A stretch of DNA of 44,152 nucleotides from Nitrospirota bacterium (GCA_016207025.1 JACQQM010000070.1:1-44152), one strand, 5' to 3'. Positions 34,825 to 44,152 are shown, counted from the stretch's first letter. A program made the numbers and translations. The notes: generated by a model not told the origin, from the letters alone.

Positions 34825-36582
34825 CTACATCCGATCCGGCGCGGACACCCCCAAAAGACCGAGGCCGTTCCGGATAACTCTCTGAACCTGACGCATCAGG
34901 GTCAACCGCGCAGCCGTGAGGCCCGGGGTGACCTGCTCACGCTGTCGGGTGGACGCATCCGCATCCTTGACGAAGCGTTCGGCGTCGGGCGCTTCAAGAT
35001 CGGCAGCCGGCGGCATGATCCGATGCTTAAAGTAGAACGTGTGAAGCAAGCCTGCCAGCTCTTGGAGGTAGAAGGTGATGCGATGCGGCTCCAGCGCCGC
35101 CGCGCTTGCATGGACGACCGAGGGATAGGCCGACAGCTTCCGGATCAGACCAAACTCATCGGGGTGCGTCAACACGTCCAGATCGGTCTCGCGCGGCTTC
35201 GGGACCGGAATCCCCCGCTCCTCGGCCACCCGAAAGAGACTTGAGATTCGCGCATGCGCATACTGCACGTAATAAACCGGGTTTTCGGCCGATTGCTGCT
35301 TCGCCAGCTCCAGATCAAAGTCCAAATGCGTGTCCGATCGTCGCATCAGAAAGAAGAATTTTGTGGCATCAGCTCCCACCTCATCGATCAGCTCGCGCAT
35401 CGTGATAAATTCGCCAGCGCGCTTCGACATTTCAACTTTCCGCCCCCCCCTCATCAGGTTCACCATCTGAACCAGGACGACCCGCAGGCGATCCTTGGGA
35501 TACCCGTAGGCCTGGACCACGGCTTCCATTCTGGGAATATAGCCGTGATGGTCCGCCCCCCAGACGTCGATGAGCAGGTCATAGCCGCGCCGCAGCTTGT
35601 CGCGATGGTACGCGATATCGGAAGCCAGATAGGTGTACTCTCCTTCCTGTTTGCGCACCACGCGATCTTTCTCATCTCCGAACGCGGAAGAACGGAACCA
35701 GAGGGCGCCATCCTGCTCGAACAGCAAGTCCCGTTTCCTGAGCTCCTCCAAGACCTGCTCCACCCCCCCGGACGACGCCAGGGAGGCCTCGCTGAACCAG
35801 GAGTCGAACTCGATTCCGAACAACCGAAGGTCCTGGCGGATCAAGCCCAGCAGCTCCTCGTACGCCTGATCCCTGCACCGTTGCTCGGCCTGGTCGGCTG
35901 GACTGTCCAGCAGCGTCGTGCCGACGCGATCCCGCACATGGCCGGCCACCGTTTCAATGTAGGCGCCGCGATACCCCTCCTCCGGAAAGGAGGCCGGGCG
36001 GCCGCACAATTCCTGGTAACGGGCATACACCGAGGCGCCCAGCAGTTTCATCTGCCTCCCGGCGTCGTTGATGTAATATTCCTTCAACACGTCGTAGCCG
36101 GCCGCTGCCAAGAGATTCGAGATCGCTTGCCCGACCGCGGCGCCACGCCCGTGACCGACATGCAACGGACCGGTGGGGTTGGCGCTGACGTATTCCACCA
36201 ACACCCTGCGGCCTTTGCCGAAATCGGCCCTGCCGTATGCCTCGCCTTGCTCTTCAATCTGGGGGAGCACCTCCAGCCAGAGGGCTCGTTTGACCGTCAT
36301 ATTCAAAAAACCAGGATGGGCGATCTCGACTCGGTCGAAGAGCACTTCACGCTGGTCCACGTTTTCAAGGATGATCCGCGCCACGTCCTGCGGAGAGCGT
36401 TGTTCGGAGGAGGCTAAACTCATGGCCACGGTGGAAGCCAGATCCCCCCACTCAGGCCGTTTGGGTAGATCGAGGGTGACGGCCGGCAAAGAGTCGGTCC
36501 TCAACTGTCCCTTTTGCCTGGCTTGCTTCAGAGCGCTCTGGAGCGCATCAATAATCTTCTCCCGCACGATGTCCCCGGACAC
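34825..36582 (-). CDS. argS: Arginyl-tRNA synthetase
   Basis: 'VEYVSANPTGPLHVGHGRGAAVGQAISNLL' (HIGH motif), 'KVEMSKRAGEFITMRELIDEVGADATKFFFL'; probable GTG start at 36582. Confidence 0.95.
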   Translation of the reverse strand: MSGDIVREKIIDALQSALKQARQKGQLRTDSLPAVTLDLPKRPEWGDLASTVAMSLASSEQRSPQDVARIILENVDQREVLFDRVEIAHPGFLNMTVKRALWLEVLPQIEEQGEAYGRADFGKGRRVLVEYVSANPTGPLHVGHGRGAAVGQAISNLLAAAGYDVLKEYYINDAGRQMKLLGASVYARYQELCGRPASFPEEGYRGAYIETVAGHVRDRVGTTLLDSPADQAEQRCRDQAYEELLGLIRQDLRLFGIEFDSWFSEASLASSGGVEQVLEELRKRDLLFEQDGALWFRSSAFGDEKDRVVRKQEGEYTYLASDIAYHRDKLRRGYDLLIDVWGADHHGYIPRMEAVVQAYGYPKDRLRVVLVQMVNLMRGGRKVEMSKRAGEFITMRELIDEVGADATKFFFLMRRSDTHLDFDLELAKQQSAENPVYYVQYAHARISSLFRVAEERGIPVPKPRETDLDVLTHPDEFGLIRKLSAYPSVVHASAAALEPHRITFYLQELAGLLHTFYFKHRIMPPAADLEAPDAERFVKDADASTRQREQVTPGLTAARLTLMRQVQRVIRNGLGLLGVSAPDRM

Positions 36583-36686
36583 CCGAACTCTCCTAAGTCT
36601 TTTTCCTGGCAACGAAAAATGCCAAGTTGGCAATCTAGCACAACGTACTAAACATGACAAGGCAAGTTCCTGACCTCTAAAGTGTT

Positions 36687-37688
36687 CTACACCGCTTGCG
36701 GCTGAAGACTGCGCCGACATGCCCCGGTCAGCCGTTCGATCGGCACCTGGAGGCAGGGTTTCTCAGTGCAGGCCTGCACGGCCCGCCATCCCTGGCCCTG
36801 ACATCGGCACGGATCCCCCGTCAAGATCGTGACGTGGGGGCCGCGTGGGGCCCACCGTCGGCTCTCCGTCGGTCCGAACAGCGCCACCGTCGGTCGCAGG
36901 AGCGCCGCAGCCAGATGGGTCAGGCCCGAGTCATGGCCGACAAAAAGATCCGCCCATGCTAGCCCACCGGCGATCGAGTGCAGGTCCAACCGTTGGAGGA
37001 TCAGAGGCTGCGGCTTGCATAACTCGGACACTCGCGCGATCATCTCGTCGTCCGCCGGTCCGCCCAACAACAGGGGAAGCAGGTCGTTGGCCCGGCACCA
37101 TTCAGCGAGGGCGGCGAATAGGGCCGGCTCGCAACACTTGTGCCGACTCCCGCTGCCAGGATGGATGGCAACCAATGATTGATTCCTGAAAACTCCAAGG
37201 CCCGCCAAGCGCGACTTTCCGCCGGCCAGTATCGAATGCGGCAGGCGAAGCCCTCTTTCGAACGCTCTGACCGGCACCACATCGCTGACCGTTTCCAGAA
37301 AACGGTCCACCTGATGGACTGCCTCGCAATCCGACGAGACAGGAGAACGGACGATCACGCGGCCGGCCCCCAGCTCGCGCAGTGCAGCATGAAGCTTGCC
37401 GTCGGAATCCTTCATCCAGCAGACAGCCAGATCGCACCGACGGAGCCATCCGCGCAGGACCGGCTCCACCGACTCGGGACCGGCCAAGAGCTCCGCCAAG
37501 GCACCGGTCTCAAGCGGAAATACCGTGTCTATCTCAGCACATGCGTGCAAGAGACTCCCCACCTCCGTACCGGCGACCAGTCCGAGTGCGTGCGTAGGGA
37601 AGCCCGCCTGAACGGCTCGGATGGACGGGAGCGCGAGAAGCACGTCCCCAAGGGCGCCAGGATGGACGATCAGAATTGTGCGCGCCAT
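36687..37688 (-). CDS. Glycosyltransferase family 9 (heptosyltransferase-like)
   Basis: 'MARTILIVHPGALGDVLLALPSIRAVQ', 'VAIHPGSGSRHKCCEP', 'FVGHDSGLTHLAAALLRPTVALFGPT'. Confidence 0.9.
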   Translation of the reverse strand: MARTILIVHPGALGDVLLALPSIRAVQAGFPTHALGLVAGTEVGSLLHACAEIDTVFPLETGALAELLAGPESVEPVLRGWLRRCDLAVCWMKDSDGKLHAALRELGAGRVIVRSPVSSDCEAVHQVDRFLETVSDVVPVRAFERGLRLPHSILAGGKSRLAGLGVFRNQSLVAIHPGSGSRHKCCEPALFAALAEWCRANDLLPLLLGGPADDEMIARVSELCKPQPLILQRLDLHSIAGGLAWADLFVGHDSGLTHLAAALLRPTVALFGPTESRRWAPRGPHVTILTGDPCRCQGQGWRAVQACTEKPCLQVPIERLTGACRRSLQPQAV

Positions 37689-37707
37689 GGTGTGGGTAGG
37701 TTTGGGC

Positions 37708-38346
37708 TCAGGCCTCATCACCGTGATTCGCAGGCCGCCCGGCAAGCAGTTTCCGCGCGAATTCCAGGTCGGCGAGCGTATTCACGTTCAGAAAAGACAG
37801 AAATTGAGGATCCACCGCTCGCAGCTCGTCCTCCGACACCAGCCTGACTGAGAGTCCCGGAGCTTGACAGAGGTCCTGGACTTTCAAATTGTGAGCCTTG
37901 GCCATCCGTTCGAGGTGGGGCAGGCAGCCTTTGGCGTAAACGGCATGCATGGGTTGGAGGCCGATAGACAGTTGCGCCATCACCACGTCAGAATGCCGGT
38001 CCAGCCCGGCCATCCACTCGATCGTTGTGGGGTTAAGAAACGGCATGTCGCAGGCTGCCGCGAAAATTCTGGGATGAGTCGCGTACGCCAGGCCGGTATA
38101 CAGCCCTCCCAGTGTCGCACAATCGGGGATCAGATCGGTTACCACCCGATGGCGCAGACCGGCCAACTGGGGAGTCGGCTCGGCGACAACCACGATAAGT
38201 TCAGGAAACAGCGACTCTAAGGCCGAGACCGCCCGGTCCAGCAAGGTGCGGCCGCCCAGTTCGAGGAACCGCTTGTCGCGCCCCATCCGGCGGCTCTTCC
38301 CGCCGGCCAGCAATACCCCCGTCATGCCCGTCGTCACGGTCTTCAT
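37708..38346 (-). CDS. mobA: Molybdenum cofactor guanylyltransferase MobA
   Basis: 'MTGVLLAGGKSRRMGRDKRFLELGGRTLLDRAV', 'ACDMPFLNPTTIEWM'; start at MKTVTTG, because the ORF-track start lies inside a terminator. Confidence 0.9.
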   Translation of the reverse strand: MKTVTTGMTGVLLAGGKSRRMGRDKRFLELGGRTLLDRAVSALESLFPELIVVVAEPTPQLAGLRHRVVTDLIPDCATLGGLYTGLAYATHPRIFAAACDMPFLNPTTIEWMAGLDRHSDVVMAQLSIGLQPMHAVYAKGCLPHLERMAKAHNLKVQDLCQAPGLSVRLVSEDELRAVDPQFLSFLNVNTLADLEFARKLLAGRPANHGDEA

Positions 38347-38374
38347 CGCCTTTGCTCGAACGCGTTGCTCAGAT

Positions 38375-38407
38375 AAAAAAAGGGGGTGGGCCACCCCCAC
38401 CCCCTTT
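38375..38407 (-). terminator. Intrinsic terminator after the oxidase-associated cytochrome genes
   Basis: Minus strand AAAGGGGGTGG...CCACCCCCTTTTTTT. Confidence 0.85.
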
Positions 38408-38432
38408 CTTCTACCGATCGTACCGCGAAGGG

Positions 38433-40205
38433 TTAAATCTTGCCCTTCTTTTTATTCTTTCGCCGAGTCAGCACCCACCCTTCCAAGATCACAACGCCGA
38501 CTGCGATCAAGGTCGGATAGATGTACGTTTCCTTCGGAATGGGTGGCTCCAGGATGGTGTAGTAGAACGCCGAGACCGCGTTTTTACGACCGACGTCGCC
38601 GTTATGGCCATCCCACGCAAAGAAGACGGTCGGGATGTACTTCCCCGCCTCGAAGTACGTGTCTTCGTCGTAATCTCCCTTCCGGGGCCGCTGGATGATC
38701 AGCGTCCACAGGCCGTCTTTCCATTCGGCCTTGAGGAGCTTCATCTTCTCCTCGAAGTCATCACGCTCTTCAAAGTCCTGATCCCAGCCGGTCCCGGTAA
38801 ACGCCTTCAGGGAACCATCGGCCTCCCATTTCATGATATCCACGGGATACTTCTGGTCGCCCCAGAAAAAGCGTGGCTTCTCGGGTGGCGGGAGCTCCTG
38901 CCACTTGACCGGGAACTCGATGGCAAACGCGTCGTTGTAAATGGTGTACTTGTTCTGGTTGGCTGCAATGGAGTCGGGCTCTCCCGTCTTCGGAGGCTGC
39001 TCCTTGATCCCGTAATCCTCGAGGTTGACCTCGGTCGGCTGGAACGGCAGTTTCCCCTCCGCTACGCTCTTCGACCGATCCTCCCACTGAAACAGAAAGG
39101 CGATTTTTTTATCGTTGTAAATCGACTTCACCCAGACATCGTCGATACGGTTGACGAAGTTCCGTGGCTTGTGCGTGATCTGCCCGCCGAAGAGCACGAT
39201 GCGACGCTCGCGCTTCTGCCACAGCTCATTCTCCGGATCGTCAGGGATCTCCCCTTCAATGGGGCCCGACCGGATCACAAAGTTGATTTTCGGCTTGTCG
39301 GTTAACGGATCAATCGCGAGCGGATCACCATTCGGACCCCGCTCGCAGAGCGACTGCACGAAGTTCGCGATGTGCCACCGCTCCTCGATCGTGGTGTTAT
39401 CCGCAAAGGACGGCATGGGTGTGCCGTTGACCCCGGTGGAGAACGTTCGGAAAATGTTCTTCACATCGTACGGATCCTGGCGGCTCCCCCGGAAGTTCCA
39501 GCACTTGTGCCAGCTCGCTGGCTGGATCGGGAAGCCCCAGTCGTCTTTCAGGTTGAACGCATTCCCGTCTCCCCGTCCATTCACCCCGTGGCACTCGATG
39601 CACTTCTTGTCCACGACCAGTTGGGCGCCCTTCTCAAGGCTTTCCTTCGAGGGCGAGATCGGCTTGATGTTGTCCAACTGGAGAATTGTGAATGTTTCGG
39701 TCTCCTTGTCGTCGAACTTCCGATCCTTCACCAGTTGCGTCGTCACAAACGCGATGACCTGACGGCGTTGGTCCTCCGTGAGGATCCCCTCCCACGACGG
39801 CATGGCCGAGCCCGGGAGCCCATGCGTCACCGTCTGGAACAGGTCCAATTGCGGAAGCGGCAACTCCCCGCTCGCCGTGTGCCGAATCTTAAAGGTCCCC
39901 TGGTTGAAATTCCTTGGCCTCGGCCAGAGTCGGTCAGCGGACGGGCCGTCCCCCGCCCCGTCCACCCCGTGGCACCAGACGCACTTGGTAAAATAGACTC
40001 GCTTGCCGGCCTCAATATCCTCCGCCTTGGGCATCGGCGGCAGATCGGACTTCTTAAATCCCTCAGGGACTCCGCTCCCGCCGCCCTCCTCGGCATAGGT
40101 CCAGACCGCGGCACTGCCGGAGATCATGGCAATCCCTATGGCGGCGACCAGAAGCAGAAGCCGTACGCTTTTAAACCGAAGGTCCTTCATAGTGTACCCC
40201 TTCAC
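38433..40205 (-). CDS. Diheme cytochrome c fused to an ethylbenzene-dehydrogenase-gamma/NxrC-like heme b domain, C-terminal TM anchor
   Basis: CVWCH and CIECH domains; then 'IVLFGGQITHKPRNFVNRIDDVWVKSIYNDKKIAFLFQWEDRS' ... 'PTVFFAWDGHNGDVGRKNAVSAFYYTILEPP'; C-terminal hydrophobic span plus Lys/Arg tail. Confidence 0.87.
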   Translation of the reverse strand: MKGYTMKDLRFKSVRLLLLVAAIGIAMISGSAAVWTYAEEGGGSGVPEGFKKSDLPPMPKAEDIEAGKRVYFTKCVWCHGVDGAGDGPSADRLWPRPRNFNQGTFKIRHTASGELPLPQLDLFQTVTHGLPGSAMPSWEGILTEDQRRQVIAFVTTQLVKDRKFDDKETETFTILQLDNIKPISPSKESLEKGAQLVVDKKCIECHGVNGRGDGNAFNLKDDWGFPIQPASWHKCWNFRGSRQDPYDVKNIFRTFSTGVNGTPMPSFADNTTIEERWHIANFVQSLCERGPNGDPLAIDPLTDKPKINFVIRSGPIEGEIPDDPENELWQKRERRIVLFGGQITHKPRNFVNRIDDVWVKSIYNDKKIAFLFQWEDRSKSVAEGKLPFQPTEVNLEDYGIKEQPPKTGEPDSIAANQNKYTIYNDAFAIEFPVKWQELPPPEKPRFFWGDQKYPVDIMKWEADGSLKAFTGTGWDQDFEERDDFEEKMKLLKAEWKDGLWTLIIQRPRKGDYDEDTYFEAGKYIPTVFFAWDGHNGDVGRKNAVSAFYYTILEPPIPKETYIYPTLIAVGVVILEGWVLTRRKNKKKGKI

Positions 40206-40227
40206 TTTTCACTGATTAGAGATCGGA

Positions 40228-41181
40228 TTAATCCCAGGTCCTCGGATAATAGCCGGTGTGCCAGTATTCGAACAGGACCACTTTCCAGATTTCGTCGGTC
40301 GTGAGATGCTGCTCCCAGGGTGGCATCACGGACGCCCATGGGAACGACTCACGCGGCAGACCGATCCCGCCCTTCGCGACCCGCCAGAAGATGAACGTCT
40401 CCTGCAACTGGGCGATGGTCCCGGGGTCCGTGAAATTAGCCGGAATCGGGTTAAAGGCGAACGCGTGCAGCCCTCTGCCGTTGAGATTATCCCCGTGACA
40501 GAAATGGCAATTCTGGAAGAAGACCTCGCCGCCCTCTCTGACATACTTCAAGTAGCCTTCCGCCTTGGGATCCCAGGGATTGGCATCGGGTTTCAGAAGC
40601 CGCCCCATGCTCTGCTCGGTGATGAGTCTGTTGGTATACTCTTGGTCGTATTTCCCTTCAGCATTCACCCGGTACGGATTCGCTGCGGTCTGGAGCACGA
40701 AGGTCTTCCCGTGCACTTTCGTGCTGGCCGGCGGAGCCGGATGCACCGTCCTTAACTCAATCGGCTCGTCCAGACTGGGAAGGAAGGAGGTGTACGAAAA
40801 CCCCCAGAGGATCACCGGAAGCGCAATCAGGTAGAAGGTCCTGAGCGCTTTGTGGAACGGCGTCACGGCATCCAGCACATTGAGGATCGGCTGCTTGAAC
40901 TTCTTCCAATCCTCCTCGTTGCTGGACATCCACATGAAGACGGCGACCAATGACACCGTGCCGTACATCGCGCGCACGCTGAAGGGGATCGGCGGATAGA
41001 TCCGGTACTTCAGGTAGAGGAGGATGAAGACCCAGAACAGGATCCCCTGCCAAAAACGCGGAATGGCCATCCCGCTCTTTGTGAGCAAATAGCTCATGAG
41101 GGCAAACACGCCCACGCAGAAGGCCAGCTCGAACAGCATCTGCATCGGCATATAGCCTTCGACTAATTTAAGCCATGTCAT
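40228..41181 (-). CDS. Membrane-anchored monoheme cytochrome c
   Basis: N-terminal TM helices, single CHFCH site, 'MPPWEQHLTTDEIWKVVLFEY'. Confidence 0.87.
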   Translation of the reverse strand: MTWLKLVEGYMPMQMLFELAFCVGVFALMSYLLTKSGMAIPRFWQGILFWVFILLYLKYRIYPPIPFSVRAMYGTVSLVAVFMWMSSNEEDWKKFKQPILNVLDAVTPFHKALRTFYLIALPVILWGFSYTSFLPSLDEPIELRTVHPAPPASTKVHGKTFVLQTAANPYRVNAEGKYDQEYTNRLITEQSMGRLLKPDANPWDPKAEGYLKYVREGGEVFFQNCHFCHGDNLNGRGLHAFAFNPIPANFTDPGTIAQLQETFIFWRVAKGGIGLPRESFPWASVMPPWEQHLTTDEIWKVVLFEYWHTGYYPRTWD

Positions 41182-41235
41182 CTTACGACTCTCCTTCTTA
41201 GGCTCTGACCATCCATATTAATTAGACCGCCATTA

Positions 41236-42543
41236 TCAGATCTTCGGGGGTGCTTTCCCCTCCTCAAGCTGAGAGAGGTAATCCACGATCTTGTTGAGAG
41301 CGCCCGCGCTCAGCTTTTGTCCGAACACCTTCGGCATCACGTTATCCGGGAAAGGCTTGACCACGTAGGTGCCCGGGGAGATGACCGACTCCGTGATGTA
41401 CTCGCGGACCGTTTTCGCGCCGCCCTTGTAAGCTTGGTCCTTCAGACGAGTCGGCGCATTGGTCTTCTCGACCAACTTGGGACCCACCGTGCCCATTGCC
41501 CCCGGAATACCGGGAATGGTATGGCAGACCACACACTGGGCCTTTGCAAAAATCTGGTCCACCGGTTCCGAGCCGTCCGCCAACAGTCCGCCGCCGCCCG
41601 CTGCCGGCTTATCTTCCTGCGGCTTGGGCCGATCAGCCTCCGGAATAAACTTCTCGTAGGCCTTGATGATCTCCTCGTAGGGAGGCGCCTCTTTCCCCTC
41701 ACGAATGTACAGCCAGGTATCCACCGCCGCAAGTTCTCCTAGCGTGAGCGAAATAGGCGGCTTATGGATCGAGGGCATCGGGCTTTCCTTGTCATTGGTG
41801 CCCTTCACACCGAAGCCCGCCACCACATAGCAACTCGGACAGGCATGAGACTCGGAAATATATTCCTGCCCACTCTCCGCGGTCCCAGCTCCCGGGAAGG
41901 ATTCCTTCTGAACGGTATCTCGCTCTCCAGGTTTGCCCTTATGGTACCGGGGATCCTCGAGTTGCTTCTTGGCCCGATCCGGGATACCAAAGAGGTTAGG
42001 TGCCCGTTCGCTCAGGAACCCCTCATTGAATCCATGACAGAGAGGACATTGTCCCTTGCCGATGGCACCCTGAACCTTGCTTTGCCCGATGCCTCCGAAG
42101 ATGATCTTCTCCCCTTCGTCCGCCAATTGCTGGGCCGACATGCTCCCGAAGTCCAATTTGACCTCGGGGGGCGGAAACCCGCCTTCTACCTGAGGCAGCC
42201 AGTTCCCATAGCCCGAGAGCGCTGCCGCTACAAGGAACATGGTGCCGCCAATCTTGAACAGTGCGCTGACCTTGTAGAAGTACAAGGCCATCATGAACGA
42301 GAGGGCGGTGATCATGGCGAGGGAAACCGGCAGGAGACGCGATTCGCCGAAGAAGTTGATCTTGTAATTGGCGATCGCAATGAATGCCATGACGGCAGCG
42401 AGCATTCCGATGAAAGTCTTGAAACTCGCCCGCCGCTTCTTCTCGGAGTCCTTAATGGCCACCTGAAAATAAACGATCAAGCCGGCCAGAAGAGCCAGTA
42501 CCGGCCAGCTCAAACTAAACGCCGTCGCTAGTAACTCCGCCAC
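41236..42543 (-). CDS. Membrane-anchored c-type cytochrome with two CxxCH sites
   Basis: CPLCH and CVVCH sites, plus CPSCY in a related context; N-terminal TM segments. Confidence 0.87.
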   Translation of the reverse strand: MAELLATAFSLSWPVLALLAGLIVYFQVAIKDSEKKRRASFKTFIGMLAAVMAFIAIANYKINFFGESRLLPVSLAMITALSFMMALYFYKVSALFKIGGTMFLVAAALSGYGNWLPQVEGGFPPPEVKLDFGSMSAQQLADEGEKIIFGGIGQSKVQGAIGKGQCPLCHGFNEGFLSERAPNLFGIPDRAKKQLEDPRYHKGKPGERDTVQKESFPGAGTAESGQEYISESHACPSCYVVAGFGVKGTNDKESPMPSIHKPPISLTLGELAAVDTWLYIREGKEAPPYEEIIKAYEKFIPEADRPKPQEDKPAAGGGGLLADGSEPVDQIFAKAQCVVCHTIPGIPGAMGTVGPKLVEKTNAPTRLKDQAYKGGAKTVREYITESVISPGTYVVKPFPDNVMPKVFGQKLSAGALNKIVDYLSQLEEGKAPPKI

Positions 42544-42558
42544 GTGACGAACCTCCTT

Positions 42559-42593
42559 GGTCTCATCCTCGGCGTGACGCCGAGGATGAGACC
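42559..42593 (-). other. Perfect intercistronic hairpin, 16-bp stem, 3-nt loop
   Basis: GGTCTCATCCTCGGCG-TGA-CGCCGAGGATGAGACC; AAGGAGG follows immediately on the minus strand. Confidence 0.85.
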
Positions 42594-42627
42594 GTGCAAG
42601 CCTTGATAGCTGTAATAATTTAGTGTC

Positions 42628-44152
42628 CTACGCAGGCTCTGGCACCCTTCCGGGGACCGCCACCTTCGCCTCCACCGGCGCCTTCTTCGCGCCCAGCGTC
42701 CCGAGCCAGAAGACGAACAGGATGGTCAGCCAGAAGAACAGCACGTTGAACGAAATCATATTTGCCGCGAACCCGGTCGTGTGGGTATAGGCCCACGGGG
42801 AGTTGTCCCGCATGATCTCGTTCACGTGCCAGAACAGGCGGACCGAGGAGCGGATGTACCCCATCAACCCCATCATCCAGGTAAAGGCCGTCGCCAGCAT
42901 GATCAGCGCGTATTGCGACCGGACCGAAATCTTCCCCCACTCAATCGGCCCGCTCAGCTTCGCCCCCTTCAGCATCACGAGGTTCAGGGCCGTCATGAAG
43001 AACAAGCAGGAGAGCGTTGACGCCACTTGCGGCACCGACAGTCCCACTCGGACGTTCGCCGGGATGTAATAGCCGTAAATGGCCAGCCAGATGATGTTCA
43101 CGTAGGCCAACGCGAAGAAACACCCCATGAAGATATTCCCGAACTTGGCCCACTTCACCGTCGGCACCTTGTTCCCCCGCTGATACCAGATGAAGGTCAG
43201 CACGGTCGTGGTAATAATGACGTTGATGCCGCCGTTCTTGGCCGACATCACGCCATAGTTGCCCAGTACGGGATGCTGCTGGCCGCCCATCGCCTTCAAC
43301 TCGGCCGGCGTCATCACCATGGTGTGCGGCGTAATGAAGATCAGGAAGCCGACCACCAGCACGAACACCATGTACTTGATGTAGCGCTGATACTTTTCGG
43401 CGCCCCTCATCCGCCCTAACGCCTGCCACAGGTAGTAGTTAGAGCTCAGGAAGAGGATACCGATCATGGTGGCTTGGATGATGAACAGCCAGGCCAGCAG
43501 CCCGCCCATCAGGGTAATCCCCATCTGCTGCCGGTAGGCATAGACTTCCCGCATGAGCCAGTAGCCGGCGAACGGCAGCGGGATCAGGAACGCCACCCCG
43601 ATCGCCATCGCGATATAGCCCATCCAGTCGTAATGGGCCCGCTCCTCATCGGTCTTGGCGGCCAGGAATCGATAGGCCGCGTACGCTGCGACCACGCCAC
43701 CGCCGAAGGCCATATTGCCGAGGAGCCGGTGGACATTGAGCGGATTCCACAGCGCGGTATGGATCACGTGCCAGATGTTCCCTAGAAAGCGGCCCTGCTC
43801 ATCCACGCCGGCCGGCGACATCATGAATCCGATCCAGGAGTTCGCCAGGAACATCAAGACTGTGCCGATCACGTTCAGAACGACCGACATGCTTACGTGC
43901 AACCACTTGAGCAGCCCCTCCTTCATCTTGTCCCATCCATAGTAGTAGATATAGATGGTGCCGCTCTCCGCCACGAACAGCAGCGCATAGATGTGCATCA
44001 CCGGGCGGAAAATGCTGGAGAGATAGCCGAAAAACGCGGGGTAGAGCGTCAGGAACGTGAAGATCAAGATCCCGCCCAGAATGGCGGTCAACGAGTAGGC
44101 GGTCAGGCTGATCTTGATGAAGTCGTAGGCGAGCTGATCATACTTCTTGGCC
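42628..44152 (-). CDS. Cytochrome bd-like oxidase subunit, 5' end truncated by the window
   Basis: Multi-TM protein, 'WHVIHTALWNPLNVHRLLGNMAFGGGVVAAYAAYRFLA', 'FLIPLPFAGYWLMREVYAYRQQMG'. Frame stays open past the 44091 TTG to the window edge (AKKYDQLAYDFIKISLTAYSLTAILGG). Confidence 0.85.
   Translation of the reverse strand, partial: AKKYDQLAYDFIKISLTAYSLTAILGGILIFTFLTLYPAFFGYLSSIFRPVMHIYALLFVAESGTIYIYYYGWDKMKEGLLKWLHVSMSVVLNVIGTVLMFLANSWIGFMMSPAGVDEQGRFLGNIWHVIHTALWNPLNVHRLLGNMAFGGGVVAAYAAYRFLAAKTDEERAHYDWMGYIAMAIGVAFLIPLPFAGYWLMREVYAYRQQMGITLMGGLLAWLFIIQATMIGILFLSSNYYLWQALGRMRGAEKYQRYIKYMVFVLVVGFLIFITPHTMVMTPAELKAMGGQQHPVLGNYGVMSAKNGGINVIITTTVLTFIWYQRGNKVPTVKWAKFGNIFMGCFFALAYVNIIWLAIYGYYIPANVRVGLSVPQVASTLSCLFFMTALNLVMLKGAKLSGPIEWGKISVRSQYALIMLATAFTWMMGLMGYIRSSVRLFWHVNEIMRDNSPWAYTHTTGFAANMISFNVLFFWLTILFVFWLGTLGAKKAPVEAKVAVPGRVPEPA

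Noticed and set aside
35254-36417. 387-aa plus-strand ORF antisense to argS
   Set aside because: Shadow ORF; ArgS is unambiguous on the other strand.

Overview
The 44 kb window is gene-dense, GC-rich and mostly transcribed from the minus strand. Its content fits a Nitrospira-type nitrite oxidiser; this assignment is inferred from gene content and not tested. Housekeeping genes present: acyl-CoA ligase, RelA/SpoT, RecJ, H+-PPase, TatA, SecD/SecF/YajC, Tgt, ArgS and MobA. Between them lie several redox loci: (i) a minus-strand run of membrane protein, TPR, TatA, NHL, heme-b (ethylbenzene-dehydrogenase-gamma/NxrC-like) protein, PDZ protein and two paralogous pentaheme cytochromes c; (ii) a TorD-like chaperone plus a second NxrC-like protein, next to a 4Fe-4S ferredoxin and an HExxH protein; (iii) a cytochrome bd-like oxidase locus with three c-type cytochrome proteins, one of them a diheme-c/NxrC-like fusion. 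The bd-like gene runs off the right end of the window. The most striking small feature is a 65-aa ORF (7808-8005, minus) that is an almost textbook prokaryotic ubiquitin-like protein Pup ending in GGQ. It sits alone between recJ and hppA, with its own apparent promoter and no other pupylation or proteasome gene in the window. Other notable signals: a terminator-shaped hairpin inside the signal-peptide codons of the PDZ gene, a perfect 16-bp-stem hairpin directly before a cytochrome Shine-Dalgarno, a probable leaderless DUF192 mRNA, a cysteine cluster inserted in a sigma54 activator, and a direct-repeat operator upstream of a B12/radical-SAM gene. No rRNA, tRNA, CRISPR array or transposase was recognised.
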